Made by a program: the position numbers and the translations under genes. From contig CAYJIL010000046.1 of assembly GCA_964370235.1 (NCBI GenBank), positions 1 through 19,160 of the forward strand: 19,160 nt of DNA. Reading direction: 5' to 3'. This document shows positions 1-8,340 of this stretch, in pieces. This DNA is from CAYJIL01 sp964370235. GTDB taxonomy: Bacteria > Bacteroidota > Bacteroidia > Bacteroidales > Rikenellaceae. How positions within the stretch are numbered: the first letter of the stretch is position 1; each line of letters opens with the position of its first letter. The notes beneath the pieces were generated by a model, which saw nothing but the letters and a program-made list of their open reading frames with translations, was not told the DNA's origin and ran no database searches.

Positions 1-140
1 GTGCTCTTTTTTGCTGTGCTTGTAGCTTTCTTTGTAGTGGCCGCCTTCTTTGTAGCCGTAGCTTTTTTAGTAGTGGCTGCCTTGGTAGTTTTGGAAGCTG
101 TTTTGGCAGTTGTCTTCTTAGCCGCTGCCCTACCCTTTTT
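1..140 (-). repeat. Lys/Ala/Thr-rich low-complexity tail of TopA
   Basis: The last 45 or so visible codons of topA encode short imperfect repeats of the form KKATT, KKATAT and KKAATT with almost no other residues. On the plus strand this appears as repeating gtagctttctttgtagt-type sequence. Such basic, histone H1-like tails are common on DNA-binding proteins and probably add non-specific DNA affinity. The repeat number may vary between strains by slippage, and the true end is beyond the window. Confidence 0.8.
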
Positions 141-2441
141 AACTGGTGCTGGTTGGCTCTTGACAATCTCCATACAAGCTGCATAATCGAGTGTCTGAGG
201 GTCGGTACCCTTTGGTAGCTTATAGTTACCGCCATCGAATGCTATGTATGGGCCAAAGCGACCATTCAATAGCTCTAGCTTTTCGTCCTCTTCGAAACGC
301 TTGATGATACGCTCACGATCTTTCTTGCGCTTCTCTTCAATTAGCTCAATGGCACGAGGTAGCTCGATTGTGTATGGGTTGTCGGTTTTAGCTAGCGATA
401 CAAACACCGAATTGTGGCGAACGTATGGACCAAAACGGCCTACACCAATCACAACATCCTTCTCTTCGTATGGACCCAAATTACGAGGCAAAGCAAATAG
501 CTTGGTAGCCTCTTCAAATGTAATTGTCTCTAGCAGTTGACCTGCCGTAAGCGAAGCATATTGAGGTTCTGCATCACTCTCTCCAAGCTGTGCTAGTGGG
601 CCAAAACGCCCCATACGCACATATACATTTTTGCCCGTTTTTTCGTCTACACCCAAAAGGCGTTGACTATTTTGTGCAGCATAACCACCATCTTCGCTTT
701 GAGCACTCTCGACTAGCTTGTGAAAAGGCTCGTAAAACTCGCCCATCATGCTCTGCCAAGATAATTTACCTTCGGCAATTATATCGAAACTCTCCTCTAC
801 GTTTGCCGTAAAGTTATAGTCCAAAATAGATGGGAAGTGTGCCGATAGATAGTCGGTCACAATCATTCCTATATCTGTTGGGAAGAGTTTGTTACGCTCT
901 GCACCCGTATTCTCGCTTAGTATAGCCTCGCTAACTGTTGATCCTTGCAGTGTAATGGTGTTGTACTCACGCTTTACACCGTCACGATCCTCCTTTACCA
1001 CATACTCACGGCGAATAATAGTAGAGATTGTTGGTGCATAAGTAGACGGGCGACCAATACCTAGCTCCTCTAGGTGCTTTACTAGCGATGCCTCTGAGTA
1101 GCGAGCTGGTTTTTGTGTCCACCTTTCGGTAGCTTCGATCTTTTGTGCCTCTAGGCTATCACCCATCTTAATAGGTGCAATCAAGCCATATTCGCTCTCG
1201 GATTCATTGTCCGAAGATTCGCTATATAGCTTTAAGAAGCCCTCTTTTATAATAACTTCGCCCTTGGCTACAAAACGATAGTCGCTAGCCACAGAACTTT
1301 TTATAGTAATAATTGTGCGCTCAAGTGCCGCATCTGCCATTTGTGAGGCAACTGTACGCTTCCATATTAGGTCGTATAGTCGCTTCTCTTGTGCCGAACC
1401 ATCAATTACATCATTGGTAATGTATGATGGACGAATTGCCTCGTGAGCCTCTTGAGCCGATTTGTTATTACTCTTATATTTGCGTGCTTTATATGAGTCG
1501 GCACCAAACTTAGCCTCAACAACACCTTTGATTGCCCCCATAGCCTCTTGTGATAGGTTCACCGAGTCGGTACGCATATATGTGATAAGACCCGATTCAT
1601 AGAGTCTTTGAGCTGTTGCCATAGTTTGACTAACAGAAAAACCTAGCTTGCGGCTAGCCTCCTGCTGCAAAGTAGACGTTGTGAAAGGAGCCGATGGAGT
1701 GCGCTTAGCTGGTTTTACCTCTACGCTCTCTACCTTGTAGTTAGCACCAACAAGCGACTCTATAAAACTCATAGCCTCTTGCTTGTTCTTTAGGCGTTGC
1801 GAAAGCTCTGCTTTGAGGTTATAGCTCTTACCCTTTTCGTCACTAAAGGTAAATGCTGCAACAACACGATAGAAGCCCTCGGCCTTGAAAGCAATAATCG
1901 AACGCTCACGCTCAACTACTAGCCTCACAGCCACGCTCTGCACTCTACCTGCCGAAAGCGATGGCTTGACCTTGCGCCACAAAACTGGCGAAAGTTCAAA
2001 ACCCACAAGCCTATCGAGAATACGACGAGCTTGCTGTGCATTAACCAAATTCTCGTCAATAGTACGTGGAGATTCTACAGCCTTTAGAATAGCGTTCTTG
2101 GTAATCTCATGAAAAACGATACGACGCGTTGAGTTTGCATCGAGATTTAACACCTGAGAAAGATGCCACGCAATGGCCTCCCCCTCACGGTCTTCATCGG
2201 ATGCTAACCAAACTACTTTTGCCTCTTTGGCCATTCTCTTTAGATCGGCAACAACTTTTAATTTATCGTCACTTATCTGATATGTTGGCTCAAAACTATT
2301 GTCAACCTCGACGCCAAGCCCCTTTGAGGGCAGGTCACGAATATGACCAAAACAAGAGGTCACACGAAACTCGCTTCCCAAAAATTTCTCTATCGTCTTG
2401 GCCTTAGCTGGAGACTCGACTATTACTAAATTATCTGCCAT
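1..2441 (-). CDS. topA: DNA topoisomerase I (type IA), C-terminus cut by window edge
   Basis: Relaxes negatively supercoiled DNA by single-strand cleavage through a 5'-phosphotyrosine. The frame is open from ATG at 2441 to the left edge, 813 full codons. Visible features: N-terminal TOPRIM domain beginning MADNLVIVESPAKAKTIEKF, with the acidic metal-binding motif DEDREGEAIAWH at residues 82-93; SAGRVQSVA at 163-171; and the catalytic tyrosine in LITYMRTDSVNLS, Tyr288. The C-terminal part carries several GRFGP repeats (about residues 610-740) in place of zinc fingers, as is usual in Bacteroidota TopA. The protein then runs into a Lys/Ala/Thr-rich tail of KKATT-type repeats that reaches the edge, so the stop codon is outside the window. 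A hairpin terminator lies 39 bases upstream of the start, so topA probably has its own promoter; I found no TAnnTTTG box in the short gap. Housekeeping gene; function very secure. Confidence 0.97.
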   Translation of the reverse strand, partial: MADNLVIVESPAKAKTIEKFLGSEFRVTSCFGHIRDLPSKGLGVEVDNSFEPTYQISDDKLKVVADLKRMAKEAKVVWLASDEDREGEAIAWHLSQVLNLDANSTRRIVFHEITKNAILKAVESPRTIDENLVNAQQARRILDRLVGFELSPVLWRKVKPSLSAGRVQSVAVRLVVERERSIIAFKAEGFYRVVAAFTFSDEKGKSYNLKAELSQRLKNKQEAMSFIESLVGANYKVESVEVKPAKRTPSAPFTTSTLQQEASRKLGFSVSQTMATAQRLYESGLITYMRTDSVNLSQEAMGAIKGVVEAKFGADSYKARKYKSNNKSAQEAHEAIRPSYITNDVIDGSAQEKRLYDLIWKRTVASQMADAALERTIITIKSSVASDYRFVAKGEVIIKEGFLKLYSESSDNESESEYGLIAPIKMGDSLEAQKIEATERWTQKPARYSEASLVKHLEELGIGRPSTYAPTISTIIRREYVVKEDRDGVKREYNTITLQGSTVSEAILSENTGAERNKLFPTDIGMIVTDYLSAHFPSILDYNFTANVEESFDIIAEGKLSWQSMMGEFYEPFHKLVESAQSEDGGYAAQNSQRLLGVDEKTGKNVYVRMGRFGPLAQLGESDAEPQYASLTAGQLLETITFEEATKLFALPRNLGPYEEKDVVIGVGRFGPYVRHNSVFVSLAKTDNPYTIELPRAIELIEEKRKKDRERIIKRFEEDEKLELLNGRFGPYIAFDGGNYKLPKGTDPQTLDYAACMEIVKSQPAPVKKGRAAAKKTTAKTASKTTKAATTKKATATKKAATTKKATSTAKKS

Positions 2442-2470
2442 TGTACTATAAAATTTTAACACTGTTAGAT

Positions 2471-2504
2471 AAAAACATTTGCCCTCCACCATAGGTAAAG
2501 GGCA
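2471..2504 (-). terminator. Rho-independent terminator after the DUF4270 lipoprotein gene
   Basis: An 11-bp stem (2480-2490 with 2494-2504, two G-U pairs in the minus-strand transcript) closes on a three-base loop (2491-2493). It is followed on the minus strand by AAT and then GTTTTT (2471-2476). It begins 9 bases after the stop at 2513 and lies between that gene and topA, so it ends the glycogen synthase-like/lipoprotein unit. Confidence 0.75.
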
Positions 2505-2512
2505 TTGTTTTG

Positions 2513-3850
2513 CTACTTTATAAGAGTATAAGTAAGCACTAACTCAATAGGGTTCTCGGCTGATGCACCGTTGAGGGCAACACCACTATCCGATATTTCA
2601 TCACCATATATAGGTGCAATTTCTAATATATTCGATTGGGCTGTTCCATTAAATCGATCTTGAACATACGAAGTAATATTCATTCTATATTCACCATTCG
2701 ATCTTGACAAGCTTCCGTCAAATGTATCATCCGATTCAGATAATCCATACCAATAATCGGGACTATCTTCGTTTGTTGAATAATCGTAATACAAACCAAG
2801 GAAACTTGGTGCGTAATTCATCGAACCAGCTTTAGGGTCGGCAAGAGGTATAACAATTGTTGCATTATTCACCGCTACCTTACTATAACCTTCGGCCTCT
2901 ACGATGGCCTTAATTCGATCTATTTCGGAATCTATCAACTCTACCTTTGTTGTTAGATTAGCGAATGGTCGCACATAGGTAATTGGAGCATTCTCTACGT
3001 TTTCGCCAATATAGTCATTCTCGATACCTACAACTGGGTCGGCATATGAAGTATCGTTATCTAGTATGTTGATAACTTTATTAATGCCCCTAGACGATAA
3101 ATTAAAGGTCATTGACGTAGTGTCAGCACCATCCTCGTCACTATTGTGATAATACACAAGAATGTAGCTCGACTCGTTACTTATCTGCGACAGCAAGCCT
3201 CCATTAACTACTTGTGTTCTTGGTTTAATATAAATACCAGGATAACGCTCAACAAATAGCGAATCATACAAATATACATGATTCAATGTATCTAGGTAGT
3301 GTGTTGCAAACTCGATGGGTAGCTCATACTTGCTAGTATTCATATCAACAGTGATAGATGCTACTGGCGATTGGTCAATGTACGATTCTGCATCAAAATT
3401 GCTATAATAACTCGAATCATAGTGCATTGGCAATGGTTTATTCATGCTATAAATATCTAGCACATTCGAAGCTGTTGTATCTCCTACCGTTGCATAGTGC
3501 GTAAGCATAAGAAAGACCGAGTCAATTACAGGATCCTTGCCCCATAGCGTATCTAACGATGTAAAAGCATTAGATGATGGTACAATTTGGTAAACTGTCG
3601 ATCCGGTTGTTCTACCCCACACAGGGTCGATATATGAACCGAGTGGCGAAGTTGACGCCCACCAGTCCGACACAATAGAGTCGGTACGGTGTGTAAATGA
3701 TTTAAGGGATAGTGTGTCTAGTTTAACAGTTGTTTCTGTTGAACCAGGCAACAAGCCTGTTCCCAATTCGTAGTTTACCTCTGTACAAGAAGAATAACCT
3801 AGTATAGCTGCAACTAAAAGGAGCAACTTAACCCGCAATAATTTCATCAT
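2513..3850 (-). CDS. DUF4270-type outer-surface lipoprotein
   Basis: Predicted lipoprotein of 445 aa. The N-terminus is a short basic, hydrophobic signal (MMKLLRVKLLLLVAAILGYSSC) with Cys22 as the lipidation site, so the mature protein should be membrane-anchored in the envelope. The mature part is rich in Ser, Thr, Asp and Tyr, has no further membrane segments, and opens with an ELGTGLLPGS-like stretch followed by a predicted beta-rich region; this layout is what I know for the DUF4270 family of Bacteroidota. Molecular function is unknown. The start overlaps the 3' end of the glycogen synthase-like gene by 23 bases, so the two are co-transcribed and probably translationally coupled. A second ATG directly follows the first, so the start could be 3847. 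A hairpin terminator follows the stop. Lipoprotein call is strong; the family name is from recall of sequence and context. Confidence 0.85.
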   Translation of the reverse strand: MMKLLRVKLLLLVAAILGYSSCTEVNYELGTGLLPGSTETTVKLDTLSLKSFTHRTDSIVSDWWASTSPLGSYIDPVWGRTTGSTVYQIVPSSNAFTSLDTLWGKDPVIDSVFLMLTHYATVGDTTASNVLDIYSMNKPLPMHYDSSYYSNFDAESYIDQSPVASITVDMNTSKYELPIEFATHYLDTLNHVYLYDSLFVERYPGIYIKPRTQVVNGGLLSQISNESSYILVYYHNSDEDGADTTSMTFNLSSRGINKVINILDNDTSYADPVVGIENDYIGENVENAPITYVRPFANLTTKVELIDSEIDRIKAIVEAEGYSKVAVNNATIVIPLADPKAGSMNYAPSFLGLYYDYSTNEDSPDYWYGLSESDDTFDGSLSRSNGEYRMNITSYVQDRFNGTAQSNILEIAPIYGDEISDSGVALNGASAENPIELVLTYTLIK

Positions 3851-4640
3851 AAAAATTTGAATAGTTTTCTACATCACTAATTTCATAGTCGCTCTCAATG
3901 ATCTTCACACCCAAACTATTGGCATAATCGATTAGATTTTGATTTACATTATCTCCGACTACAACCACTCCATCTGCATATTGAATAGCAAATTTCATTA
4001 AGTTCTCATGTGTTGGATCTGCAAGAACGTCTGCCTCCTCGGCACTAATACCCTCCTTAACGATTTTTTGAATCGTTTTAGTACTAAGAGCCCCAGGAAA
4101 ATCATCATTATATAGTGATACAACTATTTTTGATTTCGAAAAAAGTGGATCGTCCTTATAAAGACGCTTGATGTACGCAGGCATAAAAGCCGAGAACCAT
4201 CCGTGACAATGAATGACATCTGGCAACCAAAGCAGTTTTGAAACGGTTTCAACTACTCCACGAGAAAAGAAGATAGCACGCTCATCATTATCTTCAAACA
4301 TATTACCATCTTGGTCATACAAGACAGATTTACGTTGAAAATAATCTTCATTATCGATAAAATACACCTGTACTCTAGCAGCTGGAATAGATGCTACTTT
4401 GATAATTAGCTGATGATCACTATCGTCGATTACGATATTCATACCCGAAAGACGAATAACCTCGTGTAGCTGGTTTCTTCTTTCGTTAATACAACCAAAT
4501 TTTGGCATGAAAGTTCTGATATCTTTCCCTTTCTCCTGTACTAATTGTGGCAACTTGCGGCACAAACTCGACATCTGAGTTTCAGGCAAATAAGGCATAA
4601 GCTCAGTGCTTACATACAATATTTTTGATTTTTCGGCCAT
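3828..4640 (-). CDS. Glycogen/starch synthase-like protein, N-terminal half only
   Basis: 270-aa protein resembling the N-terminal Rossmann domain of GT5 glycogen synthase. It opens with KILYVSTELMPYLPE; a DVIHCHGWFSAFMPAYIK segment around residues 140-157 corresponds to the HxHDWxTxL region of GlgA. A full synthase is about 480 aa and needs a C-terminal domain, which is absent here. The N-terminal KxGGL motif that contacts ADP-glucose is replaced by PETQMSS-type sequence. No internal stop is seen and the gene sits in an ordered operon, so it looks like a conserved half protein, not a fresh pseudogene. Half-size 'glycogen synthases' next to DUF4270 lipoproteins are familiar to me from Bacteroidales. 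Catalysis seems unlikely; a binding or regulatory role is inference. Confidence 0.85.
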   Translation of the reverse strand: MAEKSKILYVSTELMPYLPETQMSSLCRKLPQLVQEKGKDIRTFMPKFGCINERRNQLHEVIRLSGMNIVIDDSDHQLIIKVASIPAARVQVYFIDNEDYFQRKSVLYDQDGNMFEDNDERAIFFSRGVVETVSKLLWLPDVIHCHGWFSAFMPAYIKRLYKDDPLFSKSKIVVSLYNDDFPGALSTKTIQKIVKEGISAEEADVLADPTHENLMKFAIQYADGVVVVGDNVNQNLIDYANSLGVKIIESDYEISDVENYSNFYDEIIAG

Positions 4641-4673
4641 TAAATTTTGTTCTAATTACACATAGTTTAACCA

Positions 4674-4681
4674 CAAAGTTA
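4674..4681 (-). promoter_or_regulatory. Possible -7 box for the glycogen synthase-like gene
   Basis: The minus strand reads TAACTTTG, a full match to the Bacteroidota -7 consensus TAnnTTTG, 33 bases upstream of the start at 4640. No clear TTTG -33 element lies 19-21 bases further upstream; a poly-T tract is there instead. The 217-base gap (4641-4857) otherwise holds only AT-rich sequence and the terminator of the upstream OmpA-family gene. Confidence 0.45.
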
Positions 4682-4796
4682 CCAATTATTAGTGAGAAAA
4701 AAAAATTATAGTCTATTTATGATTATCTTACGTATATAAAAAATTCGCCACAGCAGGTTTTTATTACACAAAACGAGCATCTCTTCTAGCATCAAA

Positions 4797-4837
4797 TAAA
4801 AAAATAGAGGTCGCCGAAATTACGGCAACCTCTATTT
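4797..4837 (-). terminator. Strong rho-independent terminator after the OmpA-family gene
   Basis: A 15-bp stem (4802-4816 with 4823-4837, one G-U pair on the minus strand) has a six-base loop (4817-4822). It is followed on the minus strand by a T-rich tract (T run in 4797-4804). The hairpin starts 20 bases after the OmpA-family stop codon. It cleanly separates the polysaccharide export unit from the glycogen synthase-like/lipoprotein unit. Confidence 0.9.
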
Positions 4838-4857
4838 AATTTATATCTTAGTAATGA

Positions 4858-6075
4858 TTACTTAACCATTTCCATGATAGTAGCTCTACTTAGCTTGTTG
4901 TCATCGTAGAACATGTTACCAACACCACCGTGGTACTCGATTACTAGCTTAGCTGGATCAACACCAAACTCCTTAACTAGACAGTCACGTACAGCCTCTG
5001 CACGACCGATACTTAGTCTTTGGTTGATAGTTGGGTTACCAGTTTGCTTATCAGCATAACCAGCAATCTTGAACTTCTTGTCGCTTGGAGTCTGCTTGAT
5101 TACCTCAGCAAGGAAACCTAGGTTAACACGAGCCATCTTAGAAAGATCTGTTCTGTTAATGATGAACTGAACTGCATGCTTAGGAATGATAATGTTATCC
5201 TTAACAACCTCTACAGTGTCAGCAACTTTAACAGGAACTACAGCGTTTAGCTTATCTTTAAGTGCAGCGTTCTCTGCGTTAGCAGCTGCTAGCATAGACT
5301 TGTACTTATTTTGCTTAACATATAGGTTACGAGCTTGCTCCCAACCACGTGGCTTGAAGTTATAAGCAATACCAATAGTTACAGCAGAAGCACCCTCAAG
5401 AACCTTGTTTGCCTCAGTCTTAACCTCTGTATCGAAACGGTCGTTAACAAGTGTAGCTCTATACTCTAGATTAAGGTCAAATGCAGGTGAAAGACGGAAT
5501 GTATTAACCGCACCTACGTTAGCTGTAATCTCGATATTACGGTCTGTTGTAGTAGACTTGTACATACCTAGACCCCAATATGGAATGAATGAGTAAAAAC
5601 GATCTTGCTTGTAACCCCAGATAGCGTTTGTAAGATCAAACATCATATCACCATGGAAGTGGATGTAGTTCCACTTTTGGTTATAATATCTATCATCATA
5701 AGGAGAAGTTGCAGTTTCGTTTAGTACGTTGTTGTTGATGTAACCACGGTAAGTACCTGCATTGAACTGAAGACGAGCACCAACCGAAGGAAGGAACCAC
5801 TTACCCAAAGACACATCAAATACTTTGTCAACACGGCCAGAAAGATCACCATATCTGTCTGACTCGCCATGGAATATATTCGCACCTGCACCTACACCTA
5901 GGTACCAGTTGTGCCAAAATGACTTAGCAGGAACAAATACACCATCCACCTCTGAAATAGCTGTTGATGTAGAATCTACCTTGTTTGACTCAGTAGAAGA
6001 CGATTGAGCGAAAGCAGATGTAGTAACAACCATCGCCATAATCGCAGCAAATAATCTCATTTTAGTCTTTTTCAT
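4858..6075 (-). CDS. OmpA-family outer membrane beta-barrel protein
   Basis: 405-aa outer membrane protein. It has an N-terminal signal peptide (MKKTKMRLFAAIMAMVVTTSAFA, cleavage before about Gln24). A barrel-like region with alternating aromatic strands follows (about residues 55-242), then a short coiled segment (about 250-280), then an OmpA C-terminal peptidoglycan-binding domain (about 295-405). The domain shows FKIAGYADKQTGNP (Asp342) and NQRLSIGRAEAV (Arg358), matching the Asp/Arg pair that binds diaminopimelate in OmpA. It lies 32 bases after the apparent end of the kinase gene and ends in a strong terminator. Whether it shares the wza-wzc transcript is uncertain because the 100-N gap could hide a promoter or another gene. 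Role: envelope anchoring and perhaps small-solute passage; a specific role in capsule attachment is inference. Confidence 0.93.
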   Translation of the reverse strand: MKKTKMRLFAAIMAMVVTTSAFAQSSSTESNKVDSTSTAISEVDGVFVPAKSFWHNWYLGVGAGANIFHGESDRYGDLSGRVDKVFDVSLGKWFLPSVGARLQFNAGTYRGYINNNVLNETATSPYDDRYYNQKWNYIHFHGDMMFDLTNAIWGYKQDRFYSFIPYWGLGMYKSTTTDRNIEITANVGAVNTFRLSPAFDLNLEYRATLVNDRFDTEVKTEANKVLEGASAVTIGIAYNFKPRGWEQARNLYVKQNKYKSMLAAANAENAALKDKLNAVVPVKVADTVEVVKDNIIIPKHAVQFIINRTDLSKMARVNLGFLAEVIKQTPSDKKFKIAGYADKQTGNPTINQRLSIGRAEAVRDCLVKEFGVDPAKLVIEYHGGVGNMFYDDNKLSRATIMEMVK

Positions 6076-6122
6076 AAAATTTTAATTGAGTTTTTATTAA
6101 TTTCTAATTATTGTGTTTTATT

Positions 6123-6222
6123 NNNNNNNNNNNNNNNNNNNNNNNNNNNNNNNNNNNNNNNNNNNNNNNNNNNNNNNNNNNNNNNNNNNNNNNNNNNNNN
6201 NNNNNNNNNNNNNNNNNNNNNN
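6123..6222. other. Assembly gap (100 N) in the 3' part of the kinase gene
   Basis: Exactly 100 N, the usual placeholder for a gap of unknown length. Known Wzc-type kinases continue for roughly 100 residues after the point where the sequence stops here, so the real gap is probably longer than 100 bases. Any reading frame drawn through it is unreliable. Confidence 0.95.
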
Positions 6223-8330
6223 TCTCTTAACTCGTCAAGCATTTTTATAAGCCTATCGCCATTTAGCAACTCTGCTGGATTTGGAGGCAACATACCCGAA
6301 GGCATCACATCAAAAGAGTTATCGCCATACTTCTTAATTATCGATTTATAATCCGACACTTTACCACTAAGGTACTGCGACACACCCTCAACAATTGTTG
6401 CATAACCAACACGTTTTGTTAAAGAACCTTTTCGTAAGTCTAGGTCTAAAACAATAACTTTTGAACCTGCCAAAACAAAACTCTCTGCAAGATTCATTGT
6501 TACAAATGTCTTGCCAGAATCGGGGTTATATGAAGTTAACTGAACAACTGTTCCTTTAGATCTATCCCCAGATTTCATAAACTCGATATTATCACGCAAA
6601 ATTTTGAATGATTCGTTAATAGAATCTCTTCCGTTTTGAGACACTACAATATCGTGGTCATATTTGCGTTTTAATAATGGTATCTCACCCAAGAATGGTA
6701 CAGAGACAGCACCACGAACATCCTTTGCACTTGTAACGCTAGTGTCTAACACATTTCTCAAGTAGAAAAACATAGACGGAACCATAAGACCTAGGATAAG
6801 ACTAATAATCATTCCACTAATCTTATTAGGTGCAATTGGAATTGGCGAGCCATACGCACTATCCACTATTCGACAGTTGCTATCAACCATTGATAGCTTA
6901 ATCTCGTTATTCTCTTTTTGGTTTAACAAGAATAGGTAAAGCTCTTCAACAATTTTTTGCTGTCGTTGAATACTAATGATATACTTTTGCTGAGTAGGGA
7001 CATAACCAATTTTAGAGCTCTGTTCTTGCTCCTTACGCTTAAAGTTATCTGATTTTAGACGCAAACCAGCAATTAGATTATCTACCGACTTTAGGATAGA
7101 GCTATGTAGTGGTACAATAGTGCTTTTTAGGTCGATAACAATTGGATTGCGCTCACTACTACTTGACAAAAACTTGTTATATCTTGTTACAAGCTCGTTA
7201 TACTCCGAAATTTGTGATTGAATACCACCATCACTAAGCCCGATATTAGCAGGAATAAGCTCGGTCATATTCTTGTCATCGGTAAGATAATCTCTCATAT
7301 ACTCAGCCAAGCTAAGCTGGTTAGATATATCTAGACTCTCGCTATCTAAACGGTTAAAATTAGATAAATACATCGAACTAGCCGATGAAATATCGGTGAG
7401 TTGATTGCTTTTTTTGTACTCCTCAATTTCGGCATCAATCATTTGCAGATCGGCCTCAATAACAAATAGTCTATCATCAAGGAACTTACTTGTATTCTCA
7501 AGTATAATGTTCTTATCTGCTACAATATCATCCATAAACACCTGAATTAAGGTGTTCAAAAGATCGGTTGCTCGCTCTGGGTTATTATCCTCAACTGTAA
7601 GGTTTATAAGCTCAGACTGATCTTTATCTAGCGCTACCTTCAATTTTGAGGTATACAAGCCAATAGCCCCATCTAGGCTTATTTTGCTTACATATATTTG
7701 TTCACCAAAGTATTGCTCGTCGAGTAGCATAGTTGGAGAGATAGCAATCTCACCTATCGAAGGTATAGATATAGTGTCACCGACAACCACATTGTGAGCA
7801 CCCTCTTCTTCGATACCATCAACTTCTACTTGGCTAAGCACCATATTTTTGGCATCTTGAGGCACAAGAACAAAACTAACCGACTGAAACGAAGGACTGT
7901 CTACAAAACTAACAGTAAGAGGTGTTTGTTTGTACAAGTCCTCTTGACGTAAACCAATATCTTTTTTGTAGCCAATCTGAAGGTCTAGGCGATCGATAAC
8001 CTGTGCCATCAATCTCCTACTCTGAAGCAGACCTATTTCGTTATTAACAAAATTACTGCTTGAAGAGATAGCTCTCTCTAGGCTCATTGTTGTGCTTAAC
8101 GCAGATTTATCTTGATTATCTGGTTTTAACAAAATAACAGCACTTCTAGAAAAAGTAGATGGCTGGCTTTCAAGGTATAACCAACCTACACACAAGGCAA
8201 TAAACGTCGAAAATATAAACCACCATTTTCTAACGATTAATACCTCATATAGGTCTACAAATAGATTCGACGAAAGATCTGAACTTCGCCCCGAATCTAT
8301 AAAATCAAAATTTGACATTTCATTTTTCAT
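6223..8330 (-). CDS. wzc: Wzc-like chain-length regulator / BY-kinase, 3' end lost in gap
   Basis: Inner-membrane co-polymerase with a cytoplasmic tyrosine autokinase, acting in polysaccharide length control and export; 702 residues are visible. Order: Wzz-type N-terminus with first membrane helix (about residues 36-53); a long periplasmic part with coiled-coil segments (about 275-315 and 430-480); a PxxP-like SPIPIAPNK stretch and second helix (about 493-525); then the ATPase/kinase domain. Walker A is SYNPDSGKT (600-608) and Walker A' is VIVLDLDLRKG (625-635), followed by LPPNPAELL (681-689). The Walker B segment and the usual tyrosine-rich tail would lie after residue 702, inside the N run. 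The 'NKTQ, stop' found beyond the gap (6108-6122) is not reliable evidence of its end. The start at 8330 lies 10 bases after the corrected stop of the Wza-like gene; Met5 is an alternative start. No cognate phosphatase gene is present in the window. Confidence 0.93.
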
Positions 8331-8340
8331 CCTAATCCTC

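Noticed and set aside
1..140. Possible CRISPR-like or tandem DNA repeat at the left edge
   Set aside because: The periodicity is explained by Lys/Ala/Thr codon repeats in the topA tail; there are no spacers or constant repeat units.
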